Of a stretch of DNA of 64,000 bases, positions 8,610 through 17,340 are shown in pieces. Numbering within the stretch: the first letter of the stretch is position 1; each line of letters opens with the position of its first letter. The notes beneath the pieces are model-generated. The model was not told where the DNA came from. It did no database searches and saw only the letters and a list, made by a program, of their open reading frames with translations. The DNA comes from Bhargavaea cecembensis (GTDB taxonomy: Bacteria > Bacillota > Bacilli > Bacillales_A > Planococcaceae), in NCBI RefSeq assembly GCF_001619585.1, contig NZ_LQNT01000009.1, positions 372,001 through 436,000 on the forward strand, given 5' to 3'. The position numbers were made by a program, and so were the translations under genes.

Positions 8610-8742
8610 GATTTGACCTCACCTGCCATGAATTCAATAAATTGATTGTATCGGCAATCCCGAGATTAGGAAAGCGGTCAATTCGCGTCTGTTCATATCA
8701 TACGCCCATTCCTGCCGGTTTGAGGGGGTAGACCCCAAAAGG

Positions 8743-8772
8743 AAAAGAGACTGCCTGGCGGCAGCCTCTTTT
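8743..8772 (-). terminator. Terminator of ykoY
   Basis: A 13-base stem AAAAGAGACTGCC / GGCAGCCTCTTTT with one mismatch and loop TGGC directly after the ykoY stop; T-rich bases follow on the minus strand. Confidence 0.85.
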
Positions 8773-8774
8773 GG

Positions 8775-9539
8775 TCATGCTTCTTTTTTTCGGTCGTTTT
8801 TCAGTCCGATGAGAACACCGACTACAGCGATCAGCAACAGCACCGACCAGAAGATGGTTTTCCAGATTGTCGAGTGCGGGAAGTGCGGATCGATGATCTG
8901 GAGTTCCGGATGGCCGAGAGTCAGAACCAGAAGCTTGACCCCGACCCAGCCAACAATGGCGAAGGCCGCTCCCTCGAGCGCCGGATAGCGGTCCAACAGC
9001 TTGACAAACCATGTTGCGGCAAACCGCATGATGATCAGACCGACCACGCCCCCGAAGAACATGACTGCGAATTGGCCGCCGTTGATGCCGCCGATGTCGA
9101 AATCACCGAGCTCGGGCAATGTAATTGCGATGGCTACGGCAGCCAGCATCGAGTCGATGGCAAACGCAATATCCGCAAGTTCGACTTTCAGGACAGTCAT
9201 CCAGAAGCCGGATTGTTTTTTTGGCTCTTTCAGTTCGTCCTCTTCTTCTCCGTGTTTTTTCCTCATGTCATAGAGGTTCTTGGCCGAGATGAAGAGCAGG
9301 TAGGCAGCACCGAGAGCCTGGATCTGCCACACGTCGACGAGGATGGTGATCATGAAAAGCGCGGCGAACCGGAAAACAAACGCGCCGAGAAGCCCATAGA
9401 ACAGGGCTTTCTTCCGCTGTTTCTCCGGCAAGTGCTTGACCATGACCGCCATGACGACTGCGTTGTCAGCAGCCAGCAGGCCCTCGAGGGCGATGAGGAC
9501 GACAAGCACCCATGCGTATTCCAGTAAAATGGCTTCCAA
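8775..9539 (-). CDS. ykoY: TerC family membrane protein, manganese-linked
   Basis: A 254-residue TerC protein with seven or so membrane segments. The conserved acidic pore motifs ALEGLLAADNAVVMA (near the N-terminus) and ELADIAFAIDSMLAA (about 120-135) mark the family, which exports Mn2+ and in Bacillus (YkoY, YceF) supplies metal to secreted enzymes. Translation starts at TTG: there is no in-frame ATG nearby, but GGGAGGTAA lies seven bases upstream. A Mn2+ riboswitch with terminator precedes it, so the gene should be switched on by excess manganese. Confidence 0.92.
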   Translation of the reverse strand: MEAILLEYAWVLVVLIALEGLLAADNAVVMAVMVKHLPEKQRKKALFYGLLGAFVFRFAALFMITILVDVWQIQALGAAYLLFISAKNLYDMRKKHGEEEDELKEPKKQSGFWMTVLKVELADIAFAIDSMLAAVAIAITLPELGDFDIGGINGGQFAVMFFGGVVGLIIMRFAATWFVKLLDRYPALEGAAFAIVGWVGVKLLVLTLGHPELQIIDPHFPHSTIWKTIFWSVLLLIAVVGVLIGLKNDRKKEA

Positions 9540-9566
9540 ATTCAGTTACCTCCCTTTTTATGGAAA

Positions 9567-9605
9567 ACAAAAAGACCTTTACCCCTAAAAAAGGGCAAAG
9601 GTCTT
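9567..9605 (-). terminator. Riboswitch expression-platform terminator
   Basis: On the minus strand AAGACCTTT pairs with AAAGGTCTT and is followed by TTTGTTTT. It sits between the manganese aptamer and the ykoY ribosome site, so ligand binding to the aptamer presumably prevents this hairpin from forming. Confidence 0.88.
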
Positions 9606-9712
9606 GCTAAGCCCTCATCCAGTAATCCCCGGATGCGGGCTATCATAACCGATGGCATTGCCATGTAATGACGATTATGAAATAGGTTTCCCTATAGCTA
9701 CTCCCCTTTGAC
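9606..9712 (-). promoter_or_regulatory. yybP-ykoY (Mn2+) riboswitch aptamer
   Basis: The minus strand begins with CAAAGGGGAGTAGC (9710-9697), the hallmark 5' loop of the yybP-ykoY aptamer, and ends with the paired arm GATAGCCCGCATCCGGGGA. The internal arm GCCATCGGTTATGA closes the four-way structure. This class binds Mn2+ directly and controls TerC and P-type ATPase exporters. A terminator follows immediately. Only the expression platform's ON state cannot be deduced reliably by eye. Confidence 0.93.
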
Positions 9713-9753
9713 ACAAAGTCAAAGATCATTCAGTTTTCCTATAAGTCATTGTA

Positions 9754-12700
9754 TCACATTGTTCGCGCAGATGTCTCCGATTTTCTCATCTTCCTCGTCT
9801 CACGGTCAAAGAGGCTGTAAACGACCGGCACAATGTAAAGGGTGAGTGCGGTGGATGTGATCAGCCCGCCGATCACCGCTATGCCCATCGGCTGGTTGAT
9901 CTCCGTCCCCTCCCCGATTCCAAGTGCAAGTGGCACGAGTCCCAATATTGTGGTGAGTGCTGTCATCAGAATCGGCCTCACCCGGTCTTTAACAGAAACG
10001 ATAATTGCATCAAAGGACGGCATGCCTTCGCTTTTCCGCTGGTTGATATAGTCGACGAGAACAATTCCGTTATTCACGACGATCCCGACCAGTATCAGAA
10101 TTCCGATCACGGACGAAACGCTGATCGGCATATTTGTCAGGAACAGGCCGAGTGACACCCCGATAATCATGAGCGGTACAGTGAACATGATGACCAGCGG
10201 ATACTTGAACGATTCAAACTGGGCGGCCATGACGATATAAACGAGGACCACCGCAAGAATGACAGCCATGATCATGTCGTCAATCGCATCTTCGAACAGT
10301 TCGCGGTCTCCGCTGTAGGAGATTTCGGTTTCCTCAGGCAGGTCCGCATTTTTCAAAGAGTCCTCAACATCCGCGGTCACTTCACCGAGTGTTTGGGAAG
10401 ATGCATAGTGGACGGTGAAGCGCACCGCGTTTGCCTGATCAACCCGCCGGATCGCTGCCGGTCCTTCTGCAATCTCAATATCCGCAAGGCTCTCAAGCGT
10501 GACAAAGGTGCCGGACGGAGCACGAAGCTTCAGCTGACCCAGCGCATCAACACTGTCCAGATTTCCGCCTGTCCTGATCTGAACGGCATGTACTTCTCCT
10601 TCCTCACCGACGAACTGTGTCGCCGTAACGCCACGGGTCATGTCATTCACGGTTGAAGCGATCTGTGCCGGGGCAAAACCGTTTGCAGATGCCGCCTCGC
10701 GGTCAATCCCGACCAGAATCTCTTCCACACCCTCGGTCAGGTCATTGGTCACGTCCGTCACACCTTCAATCTTTGACAGGCGGTCCACTGCCCGTGCCGC
10801 GGCTGACTCCAAACGAGATTTATCCGTGTCTGTCATCGTGAAGGTCAGCGTGTTCGGTGAGGATCCGGCTGCCGTCTGCAGGTTGAAGGTGATTTCCGTT
10901 TCCTCATCCGCGAACTCCTGGATGTCCGGCTGTATGTCGTCGACAAACTCGAATACGGAACGGTCGCGGTCCGCCAACGGTTTCAGCTTGACGTAAATTT
11001 CGCCTCTGTCCGCCTCACCGGTCCCTTGCGCGAGTCCCTGCTGGGTTCCGCCGGTGAGACTGACATAGACTTCCACGTCCTCTTCCTGCTTCAGCCGCTG
11101 TTCAATCTTCCGGACGACTTCTCCGGTTGCTGCCGCGGACGCACCGTCCGGCAGATTCACCGCAATACTGACGAATCCTTCATCAGTCGCCGGCAAAAAT
11201 TCGGTCCCTACTTTGTACAGCCCCAGAGCACTGACCGCCAGAAGAACCGTCGTCAGTCCCAAGACCGTTTTCCGGTGCCGCAGTGACCAGATCACCGAGC
11301 GTTCAAAATTCCTATAGGATTTCGAACGTCTGCGCCTCGTCTCCAGATCCCGTTTTGGCTTCTTCAGCATTCGGGAAGCCATCATCGGAATGACGGTCAG
11401 CGCCACAAACAGGGAAGCCAGCAGGCTGAATGAAATCGTCATTGCAAATTCCGTAAATATCCGGCCGATCAGACCGGAGATGAAAATGACCGGCAGGAAA
11501 ACAGCAATTGTTGTAAGTGTAGACGCCGTGATGGCGCCGCCCACTTCTTTTGTGCCGTCAAGCGCTGCCTGTCCCCGTTTTTTGCCCATCGCCAGATGCC
11601 GCTCGATGTTCTCGATTACGACAATCGAGTTATCCACAAGCATCCCGATCCCCAGTGCCAAAGCACCGAGCGTCAGGATATTCAGTGCGAAATCCGAAAA
11701 ATACATCAATACAAACGTAACGATGACGGAATATGGAATGGCCACGCCAATGATAATCGGGCTTCGCACTGACTTCAGAAACAGGAACAGGACAAGCATG
11801 GCGAAGATCCCGCCGAGAATCAGGGATTGCCCGATATTGCCGATGGCCAGCTGGATATAATCCCCCTGATCAAAGAGAATATCGGCGGTGACTCCTTCGA
11901 ATTCCGGCTGTCCGAGGAGATGTTCCAGGGACTCTTTGAAAGACGTGGAGACATCAGCGGTATTTGCGCCGGATTCCTGGAGGACCGACATGATGACAGA
12001 CGGCTCATCATTGGTTCTCGTCTCCATCCCCCCGTCATCGGCGGACAGGCTGACTTCGCCAATATCGGAAACTTTGACCTCCGTGCCGTCCATCGGATTG
12101 ACCGTCAGGACAAGGTCCCCGATCTCCCCGGCAGAGGTAAGCGTACTGATGATGCGTGTCGTCAGCCGTTTGCCGTCATCCGTCTCCACCGCCTCGCCCG
12201 GCATGGAAATATTGTTGGCCCGGATGGCCTGTACGACATCCTGCTGGGCAAGTCCTTGTTCTTCCAGTTTTTCCGGATCCAGGCCGATCTGAACGTCCTC
12301 CACAAGCGAAGAAGAGACGGTAACACTGGCAACCCCTTCTGTCCTTCTCAATTCCGTCTCGAGCCTTTCCGCGATCTCCCGAATATCTCCAGATTCATTC
12401 CCCGAGCGAAGCGACAGCTGAATCACAGGGAACTGTGAAGGATCAAACTTCATGAACTGCGGTTTTCCCGAATCGTCCGGAACAGGGGTCTGGTCGATCC
12501 GCTGCAAAACATCCATCTGGACATCATCGATCTCCGTCGACCAGTCAAACTGGAGGAAGATCAGATTTGCACCCTCCTGTGACATGGACTGGATCGACTT
12601 CAGTCCCGGCAACGTGGACAGGCTGTTCTCGAGCGGTCTGGTGACTTTCTCGCTCACTTCTTCCGGGCCCGCCCCCGGGTAGCTCGTCACGACAACCGCA

Positions 12701-12831
12701 ACGGGCGGATTCAGTTCGGGTATGAGCGTCAGCGGAATCTTTATAAACGAAACAATCCCCAAAATGAGCACGAGGAACATCGTCACGATTGTAAAGACCG
12801 GGCGCCTGATCGAAAAACCGCTAATCTTCAT
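9754..12831 (-). CDS. swrC: RND family efflux transporter, SwrC/YerP-like
   Basis: A full-length 1025-residue HAE1-type RND pump: membrane segment at the N-terminus (ISGFSIRRPVFTIVTMF), large extracytoplasmic porter loop, a block of membrane helices including GMLVDNSIVVIENIERH (proton-relay TM4 region), a second porter loop and a second helix block. RND proteins are rare in Gram-positives; in Bacillus SwrC (YerP) exports surfactin and gives resistance to lipophilic compounds. No membrane-fusion or outer-membrane partner is nearby, as expected without an outer membrane. AAGGGGA precedes the ATG. It lies 170 bases downstream of prfC, beyond that gene's terminator, so it is a separate unit. Confidence 0.85.
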   Translation of the reverse strand: MKISGFSIRRPVFTIVTMFLVLILGIVSFIKIPLTLIPELNPPVAVVVTSYPGAGPEEVSEKVTRPLENSLSTLPGLKSIQSMSQEGANLIFLQFDWSTEIDDVQMDVLQRIDQTPVPDDSGKPQFMKFDPSQFPVIQLSLRSGNESGDIREIAERLETELRRTEGVASVTVSSSLVEDVQIGLDPEKLEEQGLAQQDVVQAIRANNISMPGEAVETDDGKRLTTRIISTLTSAGEIGDLVLTVNPMDGTEVKVSDIGEVSLSADDGGMETRTNDEPSVIMSVLQESGANTADVSTSFKESLEHLLGQPEFEGVTADILFDQGDYIQLAIGNIGQSLILGGIFAMLVLFLFLKSVRSPIIIGVAIPYSVIVTFVLMYFSDFALNILTLGALALGIGMLVDNSIVVIENIERHLAMGKKRGQAALDGTKEVGGAITASTLTTIAVFLPVIFISGLIGRIFTEFAMTISFSLLASLFVALTVIPMMASRMLKKPKRDLETRRRRSKSYRNFERSVIWSLRHRKTVLGLTTVLLAVSALGLYKVGTEFLPATDEGFVSIAVNLPDGASAAATGEVVRKIEQRLKQEEDVEVYVSLTGGTQQGLAQGTGEADRGEIYVKLKPLADRDRSVFEFVDDIQPDIQEFADEETEITFNLQTAAGSSPNTLTFTMTDTDKSRLESAAARAVDRLSKIEGVTDVTNDLTEGVEEILVGIDREAASANGFAPAQIASTVNDMTRGVTATQFVGEEGEVHAVQIRTGGNLDSVDALGQLKLRAPSGTFVTLESLADIEIAEGPAAIRRVDQANAVRFTVHYASSQTLGEVTADVEDSLKNADLPEETEISYSGDRELFEDAIDDMIMAVILAVVLVYIVMAAQFESFKYPLVIMFTVPLMIIGVSLGLFLTNMPISVSSVIGILILVGIVVNNGIVLVDYINQRKSEGMPSFDAIIVSVKDRVRPILMTALTTILGLVPLALGIGEGTEINQPMGIAVIGGLITSTALTLYIVPVVYSLFDRETRKMRKSETSARTM

Positions 12832-12924
12832 CCTTTTTTCCCCTTTTCAAAAAGCTATGTCCATCATACCGGAACAGGGTGCTTGCCTCAATGTTCGGCA
12901 ATACCGTCCTGTGCCCAAACATCC

Positions 12925-12980
12925 AAAACAGACGGCAGCTGTACCGGCCCCCTTTTCGGGGATGCCGGTCAGCTGCCGTC
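12925..12980 (-). terminator. Terminator of prfC
   Basis: A long two-part stem: GACGGCAGCT pairs with AGCTGCCGTC and an inner CCGGC pairs with GCCGG; TGTTTTGG follows on the minus strand. Confidence 0.85.
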
Positions 12981-12999
12981 CAAATGGGCTCCGGATCGG

Positions 13000-14574
13000 T
13001 CAGAGCAGGCTGTATAGTCTGATATCCGGATGCTTATCCTGGAACCAGCGCAGGGCAAAGTCATTTTCGAAAAGGAAAACAAGGTTGTCGTAGCGGTCCT
13101 TGACCAGCATGGCGCGCGGGCCTGTCATGGACTCCTTCACATCTCCCTCATTTTCAATCCATCGGGCGACTTTCTGGCCGATGTGCTGGATGATCACTTC
13201 GGAATTATACTCGTTCTTCATACGGTGTTCGAACACTTCGAACTGGAGCTGGCCGACCGCTCCGAGGATGACTTCCTCGGTATGAAGGGTCTTGTAGTAT
13301 TGGATGGCTCCCTCCTGGACCAGCTGCAGGATTCCTTTATGGAAGTGCTTTGACTTCATGACGTTCTTTGGGGACACTTTGACAAACAGTTCCGGAGTAA
13401 ATTGAGGGAGCGCTTCGAATGAGAAGTTCCCCTTGCCGCCCGTGATCGTGTCGCCGATCTGATAGTTGCCGGTGTCATAAATACCGATGATGTCACCGGC
13501 AACCGCCATGTTTACCGTTTCCCGGTCATCCGCCAGAAATTGTGTGGATTGGCTGACCTTGAAAGTCTTTGGAATCCTCGGGACGGTCACCTGCATTCCA
13601 CGGTCAAATTCTCCGGAAACGATCCGGACAAATGCGATCCGGTCCCTGTGGGCAGGGTTCATATTCGCCTGGATCTTGAAGATGAAACCGGTGAACTCAT
13701 CGTCATACGGGCTTACATTGCTGCCGTCGGCTGTATTCCGCGGTTGCGGTGCCGGCGCGAACTGAATGTAGGTCTCCAGGAATGTCTGGACCCCGAAGTT
13801 GGTCAGTGCGGATCCGAAGAAGACGGGCGTAAGTTCGCCCCTGCGGACGCGTTCCTCATCAAAGTCGTTTCCTGCCTCATCCAAAAGCAAGACATCTTCT
13901 AGTGCCTGCTGGAAGTAGGAAGAATCCTGGATCGGATGCGTTTCCGCCAGGTCGCCGTCCTCTCCGACTTCGAGGAACCGGCCCTCTCCCTCGGCCCTTG
14001 CCAGCTCCACACGGCGGTTGTGGCGGTCGTAGATCCCCATGAACTCCTTGCCCATACCGATCGGCCAGTTCATAGCATAAGACTCGATACCCAGCACTTC
14101 TTCAAGCTCTTCCATGAGTTCAAGGGGCTCCCTGCCCTGCCTGTCAAGCTTGTTGATGAAGGTGAAGATCGGAATCCCCCGCATCCGGCAGACCTTGAAC
14201 AGCTTGATGGTCTGAGGTTCGATGCCCTTTGCCGAGTCGATCATCATGACGGCAGAGTCGACCGCCATGAGTGTACGGTAGGTATCTTCACTGAAGTCTT
14301 CGTGGCCAGGTGTATCAAGAATGTTGACCCGCTTGCCGTCGAAGTCGAACTGAAGCACAGAGGAAGTGACGGAAATGCCCCGCTGCTTCTCGATTTCCAT
14401 CCAGTCGGATGTGGCGAACTTGCCTGACTTTTTCCCCTTCACCGTACCCGCATCCCTGATCGCGCCTCCAAAGAACAGCAGCTTCTCGGTCATCGTCGTC
14501 TTCCCGGCATCCGGGTGGGAGATGATGGCGAACGTTCTCCGCGATGCGATTTCTTGTTTTAATTGGTCTTCCAT
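13000..14574 (-). CDS. prfC: Peptide chain release factor 3
   Basis: A 524-residue translational GTPase that recycles release factors RF1 and RF2 from the ribosome after termination. G motifs are SHPDAGKTT (19-27), DTPGHEDF (87-94) and NKLD (141-144), with the switch segment [13 protein letters not shown] typical of RF3. Length is normal. GAGGAGA lies eight bases before the ATG. The neighbour upstream on the same strand is murE (135 bases away with a terminator between), the same pairing seen in staphylococci. Confidence 0.95.
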   Translation of the reverse strand: MEDQLKQEIASRRTFAIISHPDAGKTTMTEKLLFFGGAIRDAGTVKGKKSGKFATSDWMEIEKQRGISVTSSVLQFDFDGKRVNILDTPGHEDFSEDTYRTLMAVDSAVMMIDSAKGIEPQTIKLFKVCRMRGIPIFTFINKLDRQGREPLELMEELEEVLGIESYAMNWPIGMGKEFMGIYDRHNRRVELARAEGEGRFLEVGEDGDLAETHPIQDSSYFQQALEDVLLLDEAGNDFDEERVRRGELTPVFFGSALTNFGVQTFLETYIQFAPAPQPRNTADGSNVSPYDDEFTGFIFKIQANMNPAHRDRIAFVRIVSGEFDRGMQVTVPRIPKTFKVSQSTQFLADDRETVNMAVAGDIIGIYDTGNYQIGDTITGGKGNFSFEALPQFTPELFVKVSPKNVMKSKHFHKGILQLVQEGAIQYYKTLHTEEVILGAVGQLQFEVFEHRMKNEYNSEVIIQHIGQKVARWIENEGDVKESMTGPRAMLVKDRYDNLVFLFENDFALRWFQDKHPDIRLYSLL

Positions 14575-14647
14575 TTTTCATTTCTCCTCATCTGTTTCAG
14601 CTTTCCCCATCATAGGGACCGGAAAAGAGAATTTCAAGCGATATTGA

Positions 14648-14677
14648 CGAAAGCCGGAAAGGCGAACCTTTCCGGCC
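14648..14677 (-). terminator. Terminator of murE
   Basis: A perfect 10-base stem GCCGGAAAGG / CCTTTCCGGC with loop CGAA, followed on the minus strand by TTTCGTC. Confidence 0.75.
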
Positions 14678-14709
14678 GGAGTCTCCACGTTCGATAACCT
14701 GCTTCCGGG

Positions 14710-16197
14710 TCAGTCCCGGGCGCCTGCCTTGCGCCCGAATTTCTTTTCCGCTTCGTCCAATGCGATTTGTGCATCGCTGTGCGGGTATTTGGTGTTCCCG
14801 ATAATCTGGAAGTCTTCATGGCCCTTTCCTGCGAACAGGATGATGTCGCCTTCGCCGGCGATCTCAACCGCGTGCCGGACTGCCTTTTCCCGGTCACCGA
14901 TGCATGCATAATTCTCATGCGTCATGCCTGCGGCAAGCTCGGACGTGATGGACTCATAATCCTCATGGCGCGGGTCATCTGTCGTCAGAATGACGTAATC
15001 CGCAACGGATGCCTTTTCTGCCATGATTGGCCGCTTTGAACGGTCCCGGTTGCCGCCGGTACCGACAAGGAAAATGAGTTTATTCTTCTTATATGGCAAA
15101 ACTGAAGCGATTGCTTTTTCGATGGCATCAGGTGTATGCGCATAGTCGATGTAAATGGTGAGCGGCAGGTCCGTCTCCACCCGTTCCATGCGTCCCTTCA
15201 CGGGAGGCAGTCCGCCGAGTCCGGCAATGATTTCATCGAGTCCGAGCCCGTATGCGTACAGCGCAGCTGCGGATGCCAACGCGTTGTAGACATTAAACCC
15301 GCCGATGAGATTCATCGTAACCTGCCGCTCCCCTTCCGGCGTATCCATCAGAAAGACGGTGCGGCCGGCCTCCAGCCGGATATCTCGTGCCCGGAACATC
15401 GCCTCTGATTCCACGGCGTACGTGATGACAGGGTGCGGCGTCATCTGCCGGTACCGTACCGACCACTGATCATCGGCATTCAGGACAGCAAACTTCGGCT
15501 TGGCTGTATCCTGGCCGAGCTGCGCGAACAGCAGTCCTTTCGCGTATCCGTAATGCTCCATCGTCCCGTGGTAGTCCAGGTGGTCATGGGTCAGGTTTGT
15601 GAAAACCGCTATATCGAATTCCGTGCCGGACAGGCGCCCTTCAACAAGGCCATGGGAGGAGACTTCCATCGTCATCGCCTCACAGCCTTCCGCCGACGCC
15701 TGCCGGATCATGCGCTGAGTAGTGAGGGCATCTGTCGTCGTGTTGGCCGACTCGTAGAGCACACCGTTCAGGTTAAAGCCGATCGTGCCGGAGGATGCAG
15801 ACTTCCGGCCGCTGTTTCGGAGAATCCCGTCAATAATGTTGGCAACGCTGGTCTTGCCATTGGTGCCGGTGACGCCGATCATGCGGACCGACTTGGACGG
15901 GTGCCCGAAAAAGGCGGATGCGAGCAGGCCTTCCGCGCGTGCCGTGTCGTCCGTGATGACGACAGCCGCCTTGTCCGGGTCGGTCTCAACAGGCCGTTCC
16001 GCAATGATGAGCCTGGCACCGGCAGCAAGTGCCTGTGGCACATAGTCATGGCCGTCCACGGTGTATCCGTTAATGCAAATAAAAGCGCCGCCCGGCTGGA
16101 CTGCCCTGGAGTCAGTTGTGATGTCTGTAATTTCGGCGGGAAGTGTGCCGATCACTGTCCTGAACGGCAGATGTGCCAGCAGTTCTGTTGTTTCCAT
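14710..16197 (-). CDS. murE: UDP-MurNAc-L-Ala-D-Glu ligase (MurE)
   Basis: A 495-residue Mur ligase that adds the third stem-peptide residue to the peptidoglycan precursor in the cytosol. Visible are the ATP loop GVTGTNGKTS (108-117), EVSSHGL (178-184), THDHLDYHGT (203-212), and the C-terminal DDPR (407-410) and GKGHE (457-461). In meso-DAP ligases the first of these reads DNPR and KGHE is kept; lysine ligases differ at both. This one has the Arg and KGHE but Asp at the Asn position, so the amino acid added is not certain. GAGGAGG is seven bases before the ATG. It follows the M42 peptidase gene by about a dozen bases and is probably co-transcribed. Confidence 0.93.
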   Translation of the reverse strand: METTELLAHLPFRTVIGTLPAEITDITTDSRAVQPGGAFICINGYTVDGHDYVPQALAAGARLIIAERPVETDPDKAAVVITDDTARAEGLLASAFFGHPSKSVRMIGVTGTNGKTSVANIIDGILRNSGRKSASSGTIGFNLNGVLYESANTTTDALTTQRMIRQASAEGCEAMTMEVSSHGLVEGRLSGTEFDIAVFTNLTHDHLDYHGTMEHYGYAKGLLFAQLGQDTAKPKFAVLNADDQWSVRYRQMTPHPVITYAVESEAMFRARDIRLEAGRTVFLMDTPEGERQVTMNLIGGFNVYNALASAAALYAYGLGLDEIIAGLGGLPPVKGRMERVETDLPLTIYIDYAHTPDAIEKAIASVLPYKKNKLIFLVGTGGNRDRSKRPIMAEKASVADYVILTTDDPRHEDYESITSELAAGMTHENYACIGDREKAVRHAVEIAGEGDIILFAGKGHEDFQIIGNTKYPHSDAQIALDEAEKKFGRKAGARD

Positions 16198-16209
16198 GTT
16201 GTTTCCTCC

Positions 16210-17262
16210 TCAATCTTCCGCAAGAGGCGAAAGAATGTAAGCCCTCAGCAGGCGGGCCGCCGCCTCAAGGGAATCCGTATGGGTCCTTTCAAGTGCATGG
16301 GACGATTCGATCCCGGGACCAAAAAGTGCATGCCGGACATCAAATCCCGCACGGATTGCCGCGGAGGCATCCGAGCCATAATAAGGATAGATATCAAGCT
16401 TGTGCGGAATACCTTGCTTTTTGCACAGATCTGCCAGGTGCCGGGTCAGGCCGTAATGGTACGGTCCGCTCGAATCCTTTGCACAGATTGACACGGTATA
16501 CTCATCTGAAGACTGCCCGTCACCGATTGCGCCCATGTCAAATGCGATGTACTCAACCGTAGTTGCCGGCACCGAGGCGTTGCCTCCGAATCCGATCTCT
16601 TCATTGTTGGAGATGTAGAGGTGAAGAGTATGAGGAAGCTTCATGCCGCTCTCCTTCAGCCTGGCCGCAAGCTCAAGTAGAAGTGCGGTGCTTGCCTTGT
16701 CGTCGAGATGACGTGACTTGACATAGCCTCCGCTTCTCTCAAAACGCGGATCGAACGATACAAAATCACCCACCTCAATCCCGAGCGCCCTGGTGTCTTC
16801 TGCACTACGGGTCCGCTCATCCAGCCGGACCTCAATGTTATCGCTGCTCCGTTCCGCTTTGCCGGAATCCCGATAGACATGAACGGTCGTCTGGTGCATC
16901 AGGATCGTCCCACGGATCTTTTTGCCGTCCGCCGTATGGACAGTGCAGTATTCCCCTTCTGCGGCATTCCAATTAAATCCGCCAATCTTATCCAGCTTCA
17001 GCCGCCCGGAAGATTTGACCTCCTTGACGATTGCGCCGAGCGTATCGACATGTGCAGTAATCAGACGGCTTCTGCTATCATCTTCACCGCGGAATGTTGC
17101 GATGACGGCACCCTTGTTCGTGCGGGTGAGCTCCGCGTCGCTCCCGGCCAGATAGGTTTCGGCCAGCATCATGGCGTCCCTCGTATAGCCGGATGGGCTC
17201 GGAGTGTTCACGAGTTCTTCAAGAATCTTGAGTGAGTGTTCAAGGTCAAAAGTTAAGTCCAT
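16210..17262 (-). CDS. M42 family metallo-aminopeptidase
   Basis: A 350-residue dinuclear zinc peptidase of the glutamyl aminopeptidase/endoglucanase M42 family. Metal-ligand motifs in order are ITAHVDT, RHLDDKA, the catalytic pair in NNEEIGFGG and AFDMGA; a C-terminal ESSHALERTH completes the site. These cytosolic enzymes trim N-terminal residues from peptides as tetrahedral dodecamers. The frame is open further upstream, but ATG at 17262 has GGGGGGA ten bases before it and gives a family-like N-terminus. It is transcribed with murE. The precise specificity cannot be told. Confidence 0.88.
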   Translation of the reverse strand: MDLTFDLEHSLKILEELVNTPSPSGYTRDAMMLAETYLAGSDAELTRTNKGAVIATFRGEDDSRSRLITAHVDTLGAIVKEVKSSGRLKLDKIGGFNWNAAEGEYCTVHTADGKKIRGTILMHQTTVHVYRDSGKAERSSDNIEVRLDERTRSAEDTRALGIEVGDFVSFDPRFERSGGYVKSRHLDDKASTALLLELAARLKESGMKLPHTLHLYISNNEEIGFGGNASVPATTVEYIAFDMGAIGDGQSSDEYTVSICAKDSSGPYHYGLTRHLADLCKKQGIPHKLDIYPYYGSDASAAIRAGFDVRHALFGPGIESSHALERTHTDSLEAAARLLRAYILSPLAED

Positions 17263-17340
17263 GTGAATGTGTCCCCCCGACTGAAAAAGTCCAGCTTTCA
17301 TTATACGCCTACATGGAGTGTCCGTCACGAATCGCCGGCA

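Noticed and set aside
8729-8740. GGGGTAGACCCC palindrome as a terminator
   Set aside because: Only five paired bases, and a far stronger terminator lies right beside it.
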